This document shows positions 5,945-7,584 of a stretch of 7,584 bases of DNA, in pieces. The first letter of the stretch is position 1; each line of letters begins with the position of its first letter. Position numbers and translations under genes: made by a program. Source of the DNA: Candidatus Hodarchaeota archaeon (GTDB lineage Archaea; Asgardarchaeota; Heimdallarchaeia; Hodarchaeales; Hodarchaeaceae). The stretch spans positions 1 to 7,584 of the forward strand of contig JAEOSP010000570.1 in assembly GCA_016840305.1 (NCBI GenBank), given 5' to 3'. The notes under the pieces are model-generated. The model was not told the DNA's origin. It did not search any database and saw only the letters and a program-made list of their open reading frames with translations.

Positions 5945-7318
5945 ATGCTTAAAATTACATTTATCGGAGCTGGATCATTAGTATTCGGAGAAACTCTCCT
6001 TACTGACATTCTTACCTTTCCAATACTCCGTGGTAACATTGTTTTATGTCTGGAAGATATTGATCCTAGACGATTAGATCTGATGTATAAGTACATGCAG
6101 AAATATCAGGAAGATAATATCCAGTTACTTGAAAATGTGACCATTGAAAAGACAACAGATCAACAAAAAGCCATCACTGATGCTAAGTATATTATAAACG
6201 CAGTCCATATAGGAGGGTTGGAAGCAGTTAAAGTAGATTTAGATATTCCGCTGAAATATGGTGTAACTCAATGTGTAGCTGATACTGTTGGGCCTGGTGG
6301 TGTCTTTAGATTTTTAAGAACCATAAAATTTTATAAACAATTATTAAAGGATATTGAAAATTATGGTTATAATTCTGATGGTTCATTGGGAATGAAACCA
6401 CTATTATTGAATTATACAAATCCTATGGCTATGAATACTTGGTATTGCAATATTTTATTACCAAATTCCACCGTGGGATTATGTCACGGAGTATTTGAAA
6501 CTGCTGCTGTGCTTAAGATGGCTATATATGATAAAACAGAACCATTAGAATTTGATTATCTATGTGCGGGGATAAATCATCTCGCCTGGTTTTTAAAAGT
6601 ACAATACAAAGATTTAAACCATGAGTGGCATGATGGATACCCGTTGATCCATGAAGCAAGTAAGAATCAACCTTTCTTAACAGATGTCGAAAAATTGCGT
6701 GTAGATATGATGAAAGCTACGGGATACTTTATGACAGAGACATCTGGTCACCTCAGTGAGTATTTACCATATTATCGTAAACGACAGGAGCTATTAGACA
6801 AGTATAAAGGTGAAGGATTTTTCTCTGAACTTACCCATGCACTTGACTATGATGAACAATCATTTGCTCAGGCAAATCTCGAAAATGAATTTAAAGAAAA
6901 ATTGAACCTTGATTCACTTGAGTTTAAAGAATCTCCTTCATGGGAATATGCACCTCTGATAATAAATGCAATGGAAAGTTCTACACCTGTTCGTGTGAAC
7001 GCAAATGTCATGAATAAAGGTTACATAACTAATCTTCCGCTAAACTGTTGTGTAGAGGTTCCTACTTTTTTTGACAGTCTAGGTGCACATCCTCAAGGAG
7101 GTATTGAATTACCAACTGTTTGTCAGGCTTTATGTACATCAAATATTATGGTTCAGAAGTCAGCTGTAGAAGGTGCTCTTGATCTTGATCGTGAAAAGAT
7201 TTACCATGCAATTCTACTAGATCCAAATACAGCTAGTGTTTGTTCTCCTTCTGAAATCCGCGCTATGACGGAGGAATTATTTGAAGCAGAGAAGAAGTGG
7301 TTACCTCAATTTGACTAA
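5945..7318 (+). CDS. GH4 family NAD- and Mn-dependent glycosidase (alpha-galactosidase/alpha-glucosidase/glycosiduronase-like)
   Basis: At 457 residues the protein is full length for GH4, whose members cleave glycosides by a transient oxidation with NAD and a bound Mn ion in the cytosol. Seen here are an N-terminal Rossmann dinucleotide motif (ITFIGAGSLVFG, 4-15), the DTVGPGGVFRFLR block (113-125) with Asp113 at the expected general-acid position, NYTNPMAMNTW (156-166), the metal ligands Cys180 (GLCHGV) and His212 (AGINHLAW), SEYLPYY (271-277) with a tyrosine likely acting as base, and NLPLNCCVEVP (363-373). The CHxV-type signature after Cys180 fits the alpha-glycosidase side of GH4 rather than the phospho-beta-glucosidases. 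CHGV does not settle the sugar, and alpha-glucuronidase or alpha-galacturonidase activity is possible. There is no signal peptide, so the substrate must be imported or made inside. It appears to be transcribed alone, 65 bases after the Fe-S gene and convergent with the next gene. Transfer from bacteria is plausible but not shown by composition. Confidence 0.93.
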   Translation: MLKITFIGAGSLVFGETLLTDILTFPILRGNIVLCLEDIDPRRLDLMYKYMQKYQEDNIQLLENVTIEKTTDQQKAITDAKYIINAVHIGGLEAVKVDLDIPLKYGVTQCVADTVGPGGVFRFLRTIKFYKQLLKDIENYGYNSDGSLGMKPLLLNYTNPMAMNTWYCNILLPNSTVGLCHGVFETAAVLKMAIYDKTEPLEFDYLCAGINHLAWFLKVQYKDLNHEWHDGYPLIHEASKNQPFLTDVEKLRVDMMKATGYFMTETSGHLSEYLPYYRKRQELLDKYKGEGFFSELTHALDYDEQSFAQANLENEFKEKLNLDSLEFKESPSWEYAPLIINAMESSTPVRVNANVMNKGYITNLPLNCCVEVPTFFDSLGAHPQGGIELPTVCQALCTSNIMVQKSAVEGALDLDREKIYHAILLDPNTASVCSPSEIRAMTEELFEAEKKWLPQFD

Positions 7319-7376
7319 TGGACTCCTGTAATAGGCATTCTAGTCACACTTCATTTCTCCTAATTTTGCTTAATTA

Positions 7377-7584
7377 TTAAATAAATCCTGTAATTAACCT
7401 CTTTGATATCTTTGTTTCAAACCACAGTGGTACAATGAGTATCATGGCATAAAATACAATATTGATCAATAAAGCTACTGGCAAATCACTTGTGTATATC
7501 GATATAGCAATCGGATACACTGTTATTACCAAGATCATTCCAATAAAAAGGGTTATGAATCCCAATAGACCAGGTAAGACATTA
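7377..7584 (-). CDS. C-terminal part of a membrane protein (cut by window edge)
   Basis: On the minus strand an open frame enters from the right edge and ends at TAA (7379-7377), giving 68 residues. It contains two hydrophobic helices (about 7-30 and 34-55 of the visible part) and a short basic tail (ETKISKRLITGFI). The frame is open through the edge, so the TTG at 7565 is not needed as a start and the gene most likely continues. Nothing identifies its family. It converges on the GH4 gene with 58 bases between the stop codons; that gap is AT-rich and has no hairpin that I can see. Confidence 0.6.
   Translation of the reverse strand, partial: NVLPGLLGFITLFIGMILVITVYPIAISIYTSDLPVALLINIVFYAMILIVPLWFETKISKRLITGFI

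Overview
The window looks like chromosomal DNA from an AT-rich archaeon. The evidence is TATA-like boxes about 25-30 bases upstream of several starts, purine-rich GGTGA/GGAG ribosome-binding sites, a T-rich tract after a gene, and TTG and GTG starts. A stand-alone longin-like protein translationally coupled to a seven-helix membrane protein is the kind of gene content common in Asgard archaea (Lokiarchaeia/Heimdallarchaeia-like). That placement is an inference from gene content and was not tested by a search. There are no rRNA or tRNA genes, insertion sequences or CRISPR arrays that I can see.

Layout. (1) Positions 1-1900, minus strand: a two-gene unit of a DtxR/MntR-type metal-dependent repressor followed 18 bases later by a membrane-embedded M28 metallopeptidase, which runs off the left edge. 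(2) Positions 1901-2036: a divergent promoter region with a near-perfect 18-bp palindrome directly beside the repressor's TATA box, a good candidate autoregulatory operator. (3) Positions 2037-3257, plus strand: an M24 Xaa-Pro-type metallopeptidase with all five metal ligands. (4) Positions 3258-3743: a 486-base gap with no convincing gene, holding a T-rich tract at its left end and a promoter at its right end. (5) Positions 3744-5879, plus strand: a longin-like protein, an overlapping 7-helix membrane protein, and 46 bases later an 18-cysteine Fe-S protein. (6) Positions 5945-7318, plus strand: a GH4 NAD- and Mn-dependent glycosidase with its own promoter, probably leaderless. (7) Positions 7377-7584, minus strand: the C-terminal end of a membrane protein cut by the right edge.

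How the genes may work together. The left half places two metal-dependent peptidases around one metalloregulator, which suggests metal-responsive peptide turnover. The middle block pairs a small cytosolic trafficking/GTPase-regulator fold with a receptor-like 7-helix protein (N-out/C-in), possibly with a redox partner. This is the most novel-looking unit in the window. The GH4 enzyme appears to be an independent sugar-catabolism gene.
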